A DNA stretch of 5,523 nucleotides from assembly GCA_945878795.1 (NCBI GenBank), contig CAMDWF010000175.1:1-5523 (forward strand), written 5' to 3'. A program made the position numbers and the translations under genes. This DNA is from Synechococcus sp. UW140. GTDB lineage: Bacteria > Cyanobacteriota > Cyanobacteriia > PCC-6307 > Cyanobiaceae. Below the pieces are notes generated by a model, which did no database searches, was not told the DNA's origin, and worked only from the letters and a program-made list of their open reading frames with translations. Every line of letters starts with the position of its first letter. The first letter of the stretch is position 1. Positions 1 through 4,956 of the stretch are shown here, one piece after another.

Positions 1-341
1 TAGTTCACCACCTCATCCACATCGCGGGGCAGCGTCTCGGTGCCGAACAGATTGGCCTCCGCCGCCAGCAGATCCTGCAGGGAGCTCTGTGTGCCCTCAA
101 TCTGGCTGGAGAGCACCGCCTCCTTGCGCACGTACATGAACACAAACAAATCCGGGTTTGGCAGCGTTTCCACCGACCCATCCAGCCGGCCCAGGGCTCG
201 ATCGGCCTGGGAGAGAAGCACCTGCAGTTCGCCGCTCAGCCGCAGCGGTGGATCCGGTGGCAGCGGTGCGGGATGGAAAGCCCGGTATCCCTTGGGTTGG
301 CTGCGGTAGGTGCCGGCGCGGCTCGATCTGGCTTCAAGCAT
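1..341 (-). CDS. Fic family protein, N-terminal part (runs off left edge)
   Basis: Reading leftward from the ATG at 341-339 gives 113 codons that remain open at the window edge. The N-terminus is helical and ends in a stretch typical of bacterial Fic proteins: FMYVRKEAVLSSQIEGTQSS at about residues 68-87, then a DLLAAEA helix and DVDEVVN at the edge. Residues 78-83 (SSQIEG) fit the [S/T]xxxE[G/N] inhibitory motif, whose glutamate blocks productive ATP binding in Fic enzymes; because it is N-terminal this would be a class II Fic. Known Fic proteins mostly transfer AMP from ATP to a hydroxyl of a target protein, using an HxFx[D/E]GNGRxxR motif that lies outside this window, so activity cannot be judged. 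There is no strong Shine-Dalgarno before the ATG. The gene is divergent from the DUF6880 gene. Family assignment is firm; the target is unknown. Confidence 0.88.
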   Translation of the reverse strand, partial: MLEARSSRAGTYRSQPKGYRAFHPAPLPPDPPLRLSGELQVLLSQADRALGRLDGSVETLPNPDLFVFMYVRKEAVLSSQIEGTQSSLQDLLAAEANLFGTETLPRDVDEVVN

Positions 342-375
342 GGGTTGCCGTGCCTTTCCGATGAGCGTTGCCTCG

Positions 376-406
376 CTCCATAGTAAAGGCAGCGTTCGCT
401 ATGGAG
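376..406. repeat. Inverted repeat in Fic/DUF6880 divergent gap
   Basis: CTCCATAG at 376-383 is matched exactly by CTATGGAG at 399-406, leaving a 15-base spacer. A second small dyad, GGCAA (423-427) and TTGCC (435-439), follows. Both lie in the 228-bp gap between the divergent Fic and DUF6880 starts, 35 to 100 bases upstream of the Fic ATG, where an operator or leader hairpin could sit. No convincing -35/-10 pair was found here and no other gene is seen in the gap. An 8-bp dyad can occur by chance, so function is unproven. Confidence 0.35.
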
Positions 407-569
407 GCATGCTTGGCCCATAGGCAATGCTGCGTTGCCCATGGTTTGCTGTTGTGACCCCCCGGTAGTAGAGCCCGCACAGCGCCCTACGGCTTAAGGG
501 GGATGAGGTGTGAGGACCGCCACCCCACCCAGCTGACCGAGACTGGAGGCGTCAGCTTCAGCAACAGCG

Positions 570-1655
570 ATGGCGGCCAAAGGCGCAGCGAAGGGCACCC
601 TCAATGCCAAAAATCTCGAAGCCCTGGGGGCGGCCCGGCTGGCGGAGCTTCTTATCCTGCTTTGCGAGGGCAACAACGCCAGCAAGCGGTTGCTGCGGCT
701 GGCGCTGGCCGAGCAAAAGGGGCCATTGGAGATGGCGCGGGAGCTGCGCAAGCGGCTGGCCAGCATCGCCCGCGCATGCAGCCTGCTTGAAGACCACCAG
801 CGCGATGAGCTGCTGCGGGAGCTGGAGCGGCAGCGCCAGGCGATCTGCGGACCGATCGCGGCTCACGACGTCGATCTGGCGGTGGATTTGCTCTGGGAGG
901 TGCTGGAGCTGTCTTCAAAGCTGATCGAGCGCTGTGATGACCGCGATGCGGTGCTGCGGGACTGGTTCCATCAGGTCAGCGCCGCCCTCGGCCAGGTGGC
1001 CCTGGCGGCCCGCGGCAAGCCGCAGAACTTGGCCGATCAGGTCTATGCCGCGGTGGTGAGCAACAGCTATGGCCAATTCGATCCGATCGTGCGCGATCTG
1101 GGCCCGGCCCTGGGGCCCGAGGGGCTGGCCCATCTGCGCCTGCGCCTGGAAACCCTGCGCCAGCGCTCCAGCGGCACCGCGACAGCCAAAACCCAGCCCG
1201 ATTTGATCGTGAGCATCGCCATGCTCGACATCGCCGATGCCCTGGGCGATGCCGAGGCCTATCTGGCCGAATATCGCAACCACAACCCCGAGGCGCTGAC
1301 AGTGCCGGCCTTTGAGGACATGCCCGCCGAAGAGAAGGCCCTCGATCTGGTGGCGGAACACGACGACCTGGAAGAGACATTGTGGTTTCTGCTGCATTGG
1401 CCGGAGCCGCACCGGGCCGCCCGGCTGGTGCTGGCTGCGCCCAAGCCCCTGAATGGCGATCGCTACTACCTGCTGGCGCCGCTGGCAGAACTGCTGGAAA
1501 AACGCCAGCCGCTGGCGGCTACAGTTTGCCTGCGGACGATGGTCGATTTCACGCTCAAGGTGAAGCGCCCCAAGCGCTATATCCACGCGGCCCGCCATCT
1601 CGAAACCTGCCACCGTTTGGCCGCCGCCATCAAGGATTGGGGGGGGACTGGTTGA
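570..1655 (+). CDS. DUF6880 family protein, 3' end displaced by a frameshift
   Basis: A 361-residue, almost wholly helical soluble protein with no signal peptide or membrane segment. The start region (residues 10-29, TLNAKNLEALGAARLAELLI) and the following helix of KRLLRLALAE type, then KRLASIARA, match how DUF6880 proteins begin. The family has no established biochemical role. The ATG at 570 is the only usable start, since an in-frame stop at 534-536 precedes it without another ATG, GTG or TTG; the GGAGG at 545-549 is too far upstream (20 bases) to be a good ribosome site. The C-terminus is abnormal: after residues of the form AARHLETCHRLAAAIKDWGG the frame reads TG and stops, just after eight G (1639-1646). 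Family members usually continue, and the missing piece is found one frame over (next entry). The gene is G+C-rich, in keeping with the host, and contains the HIP1 octamer. Family membership rests on recognition of the N-terminal and C-terminal patterns, not on a search. Confidence 0.75.
   Translation: MAAKGAAKGTLNAKNLEALGAARLAELLILLCEGNNASKRLLRLALAEQKGPLEMARELRKRLASIARACSLLEDHQRDELLRELERQRQAICGPIAAHDVDLAVDLLWEVLELSSKLIERCDDRDAVLRDWFHQVSAALGQVALAARGKPQNLADQVYAAVVSNSYGQFDPIVRDLGPALGPEGLAHLRLRLETLRQRSSGTATAKTQPDLIVSIAMLDIADALGDAEAYLAEYRNHNPEALTVPAFEDMPAEEKALDLVAEHDDLEETLWFLLHWPEPHRAARLVLAAPKPLNGDRYYLLAPLAELLEKRQPLAATVCLRTMVDFTLKVKRPKRYIHAARHLETCHRLAAAIKDWGGTG
1456..1463. other. HIP1 octamer
   Basis: A perfect GCGATCGC palindrome inside the DUF6880 gene. 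HIP1 is strongly over-represented in many cyanobacterial genomes. The window also has CGATCG cores near 198, 852, 1084, 3307, 3725 and 5078. One octamer is weak evidence by itself, but it agrees with the protein content in pointing to a cyanobacterium. Confidence 0.7.
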
Positions 1656-1866
1656 TCACCGCAGTTATATGCTGCAGCTACGACGGGATCACGACCGCAA
1701 ACGTGGCTTTTGGAGTGAGGTGCCCAAGACGATGATTCCTGAGGATGAGGTGGGAGTTAAAGCTGCGGATAAGGGCGTGATGGAGAAAGGGGGGAAGGGT
1801 AGGGGGCTGCAGGGTCCTGGAGACGCGGACGGCGAGGCTGGGTCTGTTCAGCCGGGGTTATGGTAA
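1645..1866 (+). pseudogene. Out-of-frame C-terminal segment of the DUF6880 gene
   Basis: Dropping one G from the eight-G run at 1639-1646 joins residue ~358 of the preceding gene to LVDHRSYMLQLRRDHDRKRG followed by FWSEV. This matches the usual DUF6880 ending, in which a DH...Y...LR..H.RK..FW helix closes the protein, so this is the true continuation and not an independent small gene. The rejoined protein would be 431 residues. After FWSEV come some 48 residues rich in Gly, Lys, Asp and Glu down to the stop at 1864-1866; they do not look like the family and may be read-through beyond a lost stop. Either the G run is a real one-base insertion that truncates the protein, or a base-calling error, or the tract permits slippage. 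Confidence 0.6.
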
Positions 1867-1909
1867 TTGGTGGGCTTCGTTGTTGACAGGCGGATATCCA
1901 ATCTGACGA

Positions 1910-2524
1910 CTAGCCAATTGCTTGTGAAAGATGTAGCTCGCCCAAATTTTGTTCGGGCTCCTTGAAAATCTCAGGCCTCACCGATATCTTTTTTATGCAA
2001 GAATTATTGCGACGACTTGCTTGACCCTGACTTGCGGGAATAGATAGGATTTTTTTTCGAGGTGCACTCAACTCTTTCTCCTTGGTCAGTTCAAGCACAT
2101 CAATCAAAAAGGGAACATCATCAACATCACAACCAAGTGCCATAAACTTTTCAGCAAGAAGATCAAGATCCAGCTGACCCTCAGAGTGATCTGAATCATT
2201 CTTGCCGGGTATTGTAGCTTCCCTAAGAAGGGCGCTTAAGTCGCTTGATTCGATCAATTCTAGCGCTTTGTTTTGCCTTTTCAAGATCTCGGTTTCGCTC
2301 CTCAATTGCTCGGTTTCTATCTCGATCTGCTTGGACTTGCTCCTCAATTGCTCGGTTTCTGTCTCGGTCTGCTTGGATTTTCTCCTCATGCTCTCGATCT
2401 CTTTCTTGGTGGATTCGTTTTGCTTCCTCAGCGAATCGATATCGCGCCACATCGGCGAAAGCCAGGAGGTCCTTCTGCTTCTCTCTTTTTTCACGCTGGT
2501 AGCCATAAATGCCAACCGTCGCAA
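1910..2524 (-). CDS. Coiled-coil protein, C-terminal frame of a probably split gene
   Basis: This frame is open for 204 codons from a TTG at 2524 (first ATG at 2506, giving 198) to the TAG at 1910. It reads as a charged coiled coil over about residues 30-95, with Leu, Ile, Met or Thr at one position of each heptad, then a C-terminal part that looks like folded protein (LIESSDLSALLREATI, LAEKFMALGCDVDDVPFLID). Neither start has a ribosome site. The 115-codon frame at 2223-2570 overlaps it and has a better start. The simplest model is one gene: that frame supplies the N-terminus and this one the C-terminus, joined near two A4 runs (T4 on the plus strand at 2271-2274 and 2278-2281). Losing one A there gives EKANKALELIE and a 219-residue product. 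G+C content is far below the neighbouring genes, suggesting transfer. The stop lies 43 bases from the end of the convergent DUF6880 segment. No family was recognised. Confidence 0.5.
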   Translation of the reverse strand: MRRLAFMATSVKKERSRRTSWLSPMWRDIDSLRKQNESTKKEIESMRRKSKQTETETEQLRSKSKQIEIETEQLRSETEILKRQNKALELIESSDLSALLREATIPGKNDSDHSEGQLDLDLLAEKFMALGCDVDDVPFLIDVLELTKEKELSAPRKKILSIPASQGQASRRNNSCIKKISVRPEIFKEPEQNLGELHLSQAIG

Positions 2525-2570
2525 TCAATCCCAGCATCATAGATCGGCTCCAGCCTGCCGGCCGCAACAC
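2223..2570 (-). CDS. Membrane-anchored coiled-coil protein, N-terminal frame of the split gene
   Basis: From a GTG at 2570-2568 this frame gives 115 residues. The GTG is preferred over an upstream ATG (2603) or GTG (2669) because GGGAGG lies six bases upstream of it. A short basic N-terminus leads to a hydrophobic stretch, MMLGLIATVGIYGY at about residues 11-24, then a long charged helix (REKREKQKDLLAFADVARYR onward) that includes two 14-residue repeats of the form EE(K/Q)(I/V)QADRDRNRAI. This predicts one membrane anchor with a cytoplasmic rod. The two repeat copies differ here by two silent GAT/GAC changes and one Val/Ile swap, the pattern expected of the frame under selection; in the overlapping frame the same changes give two Ile/Thr swaps. 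The frame stops at 2223-2225, where the overlapping frame continues into a protein-like C-terminus. Probably part of one gene with a one-base frameshift. Function unknown. Confidence 0.45.
   Translation of the reverse strand: MLRPAGWSRSMMLGLIATVGIYGYQREKREKQKDLLAFADVARYRFAEEAKRIHQERDREHEEKIQADRDRNRAIEEQVQADRDRNRAIEERNRDLEKAKQSARIDRIKRLKRPS
2297..2380. repeat. 42-bp tandem repeat, two full copies
   Basis: The copies at 2297-2338 and 2339-2380 differ at three positions; partial, degraded copies flank them on both sides. Forty-two bases is 14 codons, or two heptads of a coiled coil, so any reading frame is kept when copy number changes. This repeat explains why two frames, and the hydrophobic antisense frame, stay open across this stretch. 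Confidence 0.85.
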
Positions 2571-2576
2571 GAATTT

Positions 2577-2582
2577 CCTCCC
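2577..2582 (-). promoter_or_regulatory. Ribosome binding site deciding the GTG start at 2570
   Basis: On the minus strand GGGAGG (followed by AAA) sits six bases before GTG at 2570-2568. It is one of the better Shine-Dalgarno matches in the window and places the hydrophobic segment close to the N-terminus, as expected for a membrane anchor. Confidence 0.5.
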
Positions 2583-2789
2583 GGTTGTCCACGCACGACG
2601 CATGGTTATTCGCTGATGGGACAGGACGCTGTCGTTGTTCTCGAATCGAAGACCTTCGAGTTCAGTCACATCGCAAGCCTCGTTCAGGTGCAGCCTAAAA
2701 GCCTACCTATCCAAGCTGAGCTGTATTCGATGCTGTTGGCCAGCCGGGCAAGTTGCCAGGATAGCTGATCTCCACGTATCCAGCCCTGC

Positions 2790-2969
2790 TCAGCTCTTCA
2801 GTCGCTCCAGATCTCTGCCAGCTCCAACCGTTGCCGGCTCGATCCACAGGGGTTTGCCAGGGTCCATCACGCCGCCACCGGCCCGCCAAATCTCCACAGC
2901 CCCCTGCTCGGCAAACAACAGCCAGCCCAACCGGCAACGGTTGGAGCAAGTGTCATGGCTCCGGCTGAG
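2790..2969 (-). pseudogene. Probable 3' remnant of a Uma2 family (DUF820-type) gene
   Basis: A 59-codon open stretch ending in TGA at 2792-2790. From about residue 10 it reads RCRLGWLLFAEQGAVEIWRA, followed by a Gly-rich turn and a Pro-rich strand. Cyanobacterial Uma2 proteins end this way: a (C/T)xLGWLxDPxxxxVxxYR strand-turn-strand after the catalytic core, then a variable tail. Uma2 proteins have a PD-(D/E)xK nuclease-like fold and are present in many copies in cyanobacteria. Here no start codon and none of the N-terminal or catalytic residues precede the segment, and an in-frame stop lies at 2972-2970. Similarity begins at the right arm of the 17-bp inverted repeat, so the break may coincide with that element. 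The match is from memory of the family pattern and is short. Confidence 0.42.
2821..2947. repeat. Perfect 17-bp inverted repeat with 93-base interior
   Basis: GCTCCAACCGTTGCCGG at 2821-2837 is the exact reverse complement of 2931-2947. An inner pair, GTTTGCC (2852-2858) and GGCAAAC (2910-2916), is also inverted. Total span is 127 bp. A perfect 17-bp match at this distance is very unlikely by chance. It could be the ends of a small non-autonomous element, a footprint of a local inversion or duplication, or a long hairpin in RNA from either strand. The interior overlaps the Uma2-like remnant. Confidence 0.75.
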
Positions 2970-3100
2970 CTAGGGATCAGTGTAAGAAGGCTTCGATGGG
3001 GTAGGGCCTGCATCATGCGGATGTGCTTTCCTCCCGAGTACAGCTCGACCCCCCCAGCCGCCAACCGGGCCCGGTTGCTATCCTTCCTAAACGTAATCAT
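2867..3100 (-). CDS. Short frame coupled to the end of the operon, possibly a truncated third gene
   Basis: The ATG at 3100-3098 overlaps the TGA of the haem-oxygenase-like gene (3099-3097) in an ATGA arrangement, the classic geometry of translational coupling. The frame runs 77 codons, beginning MITFRKDSNRARLAAGGVEL, and its last ~27 codons cross the inverted repeat and the Uma2-like stretch in another frame, so they are probably not native. The first ~40 residues could be the start of a lost third operon gene. I recognise no family, and the overlap may be chance. Confidence 0.22.
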   Translation of the reverse strand: MITFRKDSNRARLAAGGVELYSGGKHIRMMQALPHRSLLTLIPSSAGAMTLAPTVAGWAGCCLPSRGLWRFGGPVAA

Positions 3101-3867
3101 TGCTCACACCCCAGATGTTGGCTCGGGGCTAGCAGGGGCAGGAATTGCCGATAAAAGCGATCCTTTAGTTGCCAGGCCTGCTCTACCTGGCTGATGGCAA
3201 TTTGGAGGGCTTCATCGCAACTTATCAGCTCCGCCATGTGGCGGGCCAGTTCCTGGGAGTGGGTGAGGCCACCCAGGAGTTGCCCAGCGCCGATGTCTGA
3301 TTGGCGGCGATCGTGAATCATGTGGTAATAAAAGAATTCAGATCGCACTCCCTCCGCCGCTGGGCCATGGGCCAAGCGTTCCGAAAGGCGCGGCCACAGG
3401 CATTCGTACTCCACCGACACCAGCACCTCGGCCCAGAAGCGCAGGAAGGCGATCAGCGCCAGGTCGCTGTGGGGCTGGCCGAGGCAGCTGTGCAACGCTT
3501 GCATGCTCGCCAGCCGCACTTGATGCGTCTCAGCGGCTTCGCTGGTGGTCAGGATGCACTCCCGGCTGGCGCCCAGATGCTGCAGGTCGCGAAATAGCAA
3601 TTCGCGATGGGAGGCCAGGGGCATGCCACGGGTATTGCGCGGGTATTCCTCATGCAGAATCTGCCGCACTGTGGCCTTGATGGCGTCACTCTCCAAGGCG
3701 TCGATGACGCACTCGTATACATTGACGATCGACAGCGATAAATAGCGCCGTTGCAACAACAAGTCCAGCAGGTTGTCCCAGCTGAGGGCGGCGATGTTGG
3801 CCAGCAGGGGGTGGGCCCGCAGGCTGGAGATACATCTTAGTTCGTGGGCGTTGAGGGGGGCCAGCAT
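3097..3867 (-). CDS. Haem-oxygenase-fold protein, iron-containing redox enzyme-like
   Basis: A 256-residue helical protein of the TenA/PqqC/haem-oxygenase-like superfamily, whose iron members use two metals bound by Glu, His and Asp from the core helices to oxidise small substrates. Visible landmarks: E52 in the first core helix region; HEEYPRNTRG with E73/E74; SHRELLFRDLQHLG with H87, the hallmark H-x-E-L-F...LG; E153/E155 in a WAEVLVSVEYECLW helix; and FFYYHMIHDRRQSD with H182 and D186. The usual last motif is H-x3-D-x2-H; here the final position is Q189, so the metal site may be incomplete or altered. The start was set at ATG 3867, five bases after the upstream gene's stop; a TTG at 3876 would overlap that stop and add three residues. 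Neither has a clear ribosome site, so coupling to the upstream gene is likely. Second gene of a two-gene operon. The substrate is unknown, and a non-enzymatic role is possible. Confidence 0.7.
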   Translation of the reverse strand: MLAPLNAHELRCISSLRAHPLLANIAALSWDNLLDLLLQRRYLSLSIVNVYECVIDALESDAIKATVRQILHEEYPRNTRGMPLASHRELLFRDLQHLGASRECILTTSEAAETHQVRLASMQALHSCLGQPHSDLALIAFLRFWAEVLVSVEYECLWPRLSERLAHGPAAEGVRSEFFYYHMIHDRRQSDIGAGQLLGGLTHSQELARHMAELISCDEALQIAISQVEQAWQLKDRFYRQFLPLLAPSQHLGCEQ

Positions 3868-3872
3868 GGCGA

Positions 3873-4778
3873 TCAATCCGTGAACAGAATCTTCAATTCA
3901 TTGCGCCAGTTCTGATCGGGGGCGGGCAGGAAGGGGCGAGCCACGGTCCACATCCGCTCGAAGTCGTTTAACAAAGTGCCGGTGAGCAGTGCATCACTGG
4001 CGCCGAGATCGAGCTCGAGTTGGAAGGTATGGATCGCCAGGGCCCCGTGCAGGAACGGCGCCGCCAGCAGGGTGGAACCGGCGCGGTAGAGCGAAAGCGA
4101 AGGCAAGGTGTCGTACAGCCGGATCTCCAGATAGGCGGGATTGCGACTGGCACGGATCGTGGCCTCCAGGGTTTCCAGATTGGCGATCACGCTGCCCTGG
4201 ATGGCGAAATCCTCCGCCAGCGGCTCGGCGGCATAGCGGGTCAACACCTGCTCCCGCAGCCCCGCAGCCAGGGAATAGGGCCAGGCCAGCAGGATCCGCA
4301 CCCGCACCCCGGCCTCCAGACAGCGGTTGAGGTGGGCGCGGTAGTACTCCAGGTTGGGCGCGAAGGTCTGCAGGATGGCCACCTCCCTGTGGTCGTCCTC
4401 CTCGTCTTGCCCCTGGTCGTGCAGGAGCCGCTCAAGGGCGTTGGCGAAGGTATCGGTGGGAAATGCGGCGTGGATTCTGCTGAGGCCAAAACGGGACAAG
4501 CCCGGCTCGCTTCCCTGGTACTGCTGCGCCAGGAACCGCTGCAATTGGGGCAGCTTGTAGCCATTGCCGCTGATCTTGAACTTGCGGTAGATGGTGCGCA
4601 GGCGCTGGGTGAAGGCCTCCTCCTCGATTGGACCGTGACGCAGCTGATAGGCCTCCAGGAGTTGCTGCTTGCTCTGGCCGGGCTCCTGCCGCAGGCAGAG
4701 AATCACCTCCAGTTCGTGGGGGGTGAGGGCGTGCTCTTGGCGCTCGCCCAAGGCCTGCAGAAATACGGTCCAGCTCAT
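3873..4778 (-). CDS. HTH-like domain fused to PLD-like (DUF5919-like) domain
   Basis: A 301-residue soluble protein in two parts. Residues ~1-88 form a winged-helix/HTH-like domain ending in RLRTIYRKFKISGNGYKLPQ, a pattern met at the N-termini of cyanobacterial signalling and conflict-system proteins. After an acidic linker (DQGQDEEDDH, 121-130), residues ~133-283 follow the DUF5919-like PLD fold: ILQTFAPNLEYY (135-146), VRVRILLAWP (158-167), LEIRLYDTLPSLSLYRAG (217-234), LHGALAIHTFQLEL (243-256) and FERMW (273-277). The H of the HxK signature is present (H244) but the Lys position is Ala, so ordinary HKD phosphodiesterase chemistry is doubtful and a binding or sensing role is as likely. The start at ATG 4778 was chosen over an ATG at 4883, because the extra 35 residues are Pro/Gly-rich and unlike a domain. 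First gene of an operon with the haem-oxygenase-like gene. Confidence 0.72.
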   Translation of the reverse strand: MSWTVFLQALGERQEHALTPHELEVILCLRQEPGQSKQQLLEAYQLRHGPIEEEAFTQRLRTIYRKFKISGNGYKLPQLQRFLAQQYQGSEPGLSRFGLSRIHAAFPTDTFANALERLLHDQGQDEEDDHREVAILQTFAPNLEYYRAHLNRCLEAGVRVRILLAWPYSLAAGLREQVLTRYAAEPLAEDFAIQGSVIANLETLEATIRASRNPAYLEIRLYDTLPSLSLYRAGSTLLAAPFLHGALAIHTFQLELDLGASDALLTGTLLNDFERMWTVARPFLPAPDQNWRNELKILFTD

Positions 4779-4893
4779 CGCTGCAGGAGCTTTGGCGAGG
4801 GATGGAAATGCTGTCGCCGGAGGTAGTGTATCCCCCCCAGGGCGGCACGGTGGTGGGTTCCAGTATCTTCCATCTCCTTGCATCTAGCCATGA

Positions 4894-4921
4894 TTGACAG
4901 ATTTCCAAACCAGCATATATT
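4894..4921 (+). promoter_or_regulatory. Sigma70-type promoter for the GRDP-like gene
   Basis: TTGACA (4894-4899, perfect -35) and TATATT (4916-4921, five of six -10 bases) are 16 bp apart, in an AT-rich patch of an otherwise G+C-rich intergenic region. Transcription would start near 4928, giving a leader of about 22 bases before the ATG at 4950. The leader has no Shine-Dalgarno sequence. No equally good promoter was found for the divergent operon at 4778. Confidence 0.65.
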
Positions 4922-4956
4922 GTCCATAGCATAATCTTAATAAGCTTATATGCTGG
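4910..4956. repeat. 10-bp inverted repeat across -10 box and start codon, possible operator
   Basis: CCAGCATATA (4910-4919) is the exact reverse complement of TATATGCTGG (4947-4956), with 27 bases between. The left arm overlaps the -10 box and the right arm contains the ATG of the GRDP-like gene. The left arm lies upstream of the predicted transcript, so the pair would act on DNA, for example as two half-sites for a regulator, and not as an mRNA hairpin. An HTH-containing protein is encoded divergently next door, which makes it a candidate binder; that link is inference. Confidence 0.45.

Larger units (their letters stand above)
2571..3096. other. Decayed region between the coiled-coil gene and the operon
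   Basis: About 525 bases with no convincing intact gene. It holds a probable Uma2 3' remnant on the minus strand (2790-2969), a perfect 17-bp inverted repeat (arms 2821-2837 and 2931-2947), and a short minus-strand frame overlapping the end of the operon (2867-3100). Frames between about 2600 and 2790 look non-coding on both strands. No transposase, direct-repeat-flanked element or clear terminator was seen. Confidence 0.5.

Noticed and set aside
915..1613. 232-codon minus-strand open frame
   Set aside because: Antisense shadow of the DUF6880 gene; low-complexity Gln/Gly-rich translation with no family pattern.
1867..1909. Bidirectional terminator between the convergent DUF6880 and coiled-coil genes
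   Set aside because: No stable G+C-rich hairpin followed by a T run is visible on either strand in these 43 bases.
2297..2380. Tandem 42-bp units considered as a CRISPR array
   Set aside because: The copies are directly adjacent with no spacers and are a multiple of three and of a heptad, as expected for a coding repeat.
2202..2768. 188-codon plus-strand frame with hydrophobic repeats resembling membrane segments
   Set aside because: The Leu/Ser/Cys-rich stretch is the antisense of the charged coiled-coil repeat, so the hydrophobicity is an artefact of reading Glu/Lys/Gln codons backwards.
2635..2973. 112-codon plus-strand frame over the decayed region
   Set aside because: Ser/Arg/Pro-rich translation without a recognisable pattern, overlapping the inverted repeat and the more convincing Uma2-like segment on the other strand.
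4020..4826. 268-codon plus-strand open frame
   Set aside because: It lies antisense to the HTH/PLD-like gene, whose minus-strand product has clear domain motifs; the plus frame is Gln/Gly/Leu-rich, typical of antisense reading in G+C-rich DNA.
4779..4883. Upstream ATG at 4883 as start of the HTH/PLD-like gene
   Set aside because: The 35 added residues are Pro/Gly-rich and non-domain-like; the HTH-like fold begins right after the Met at 4778.
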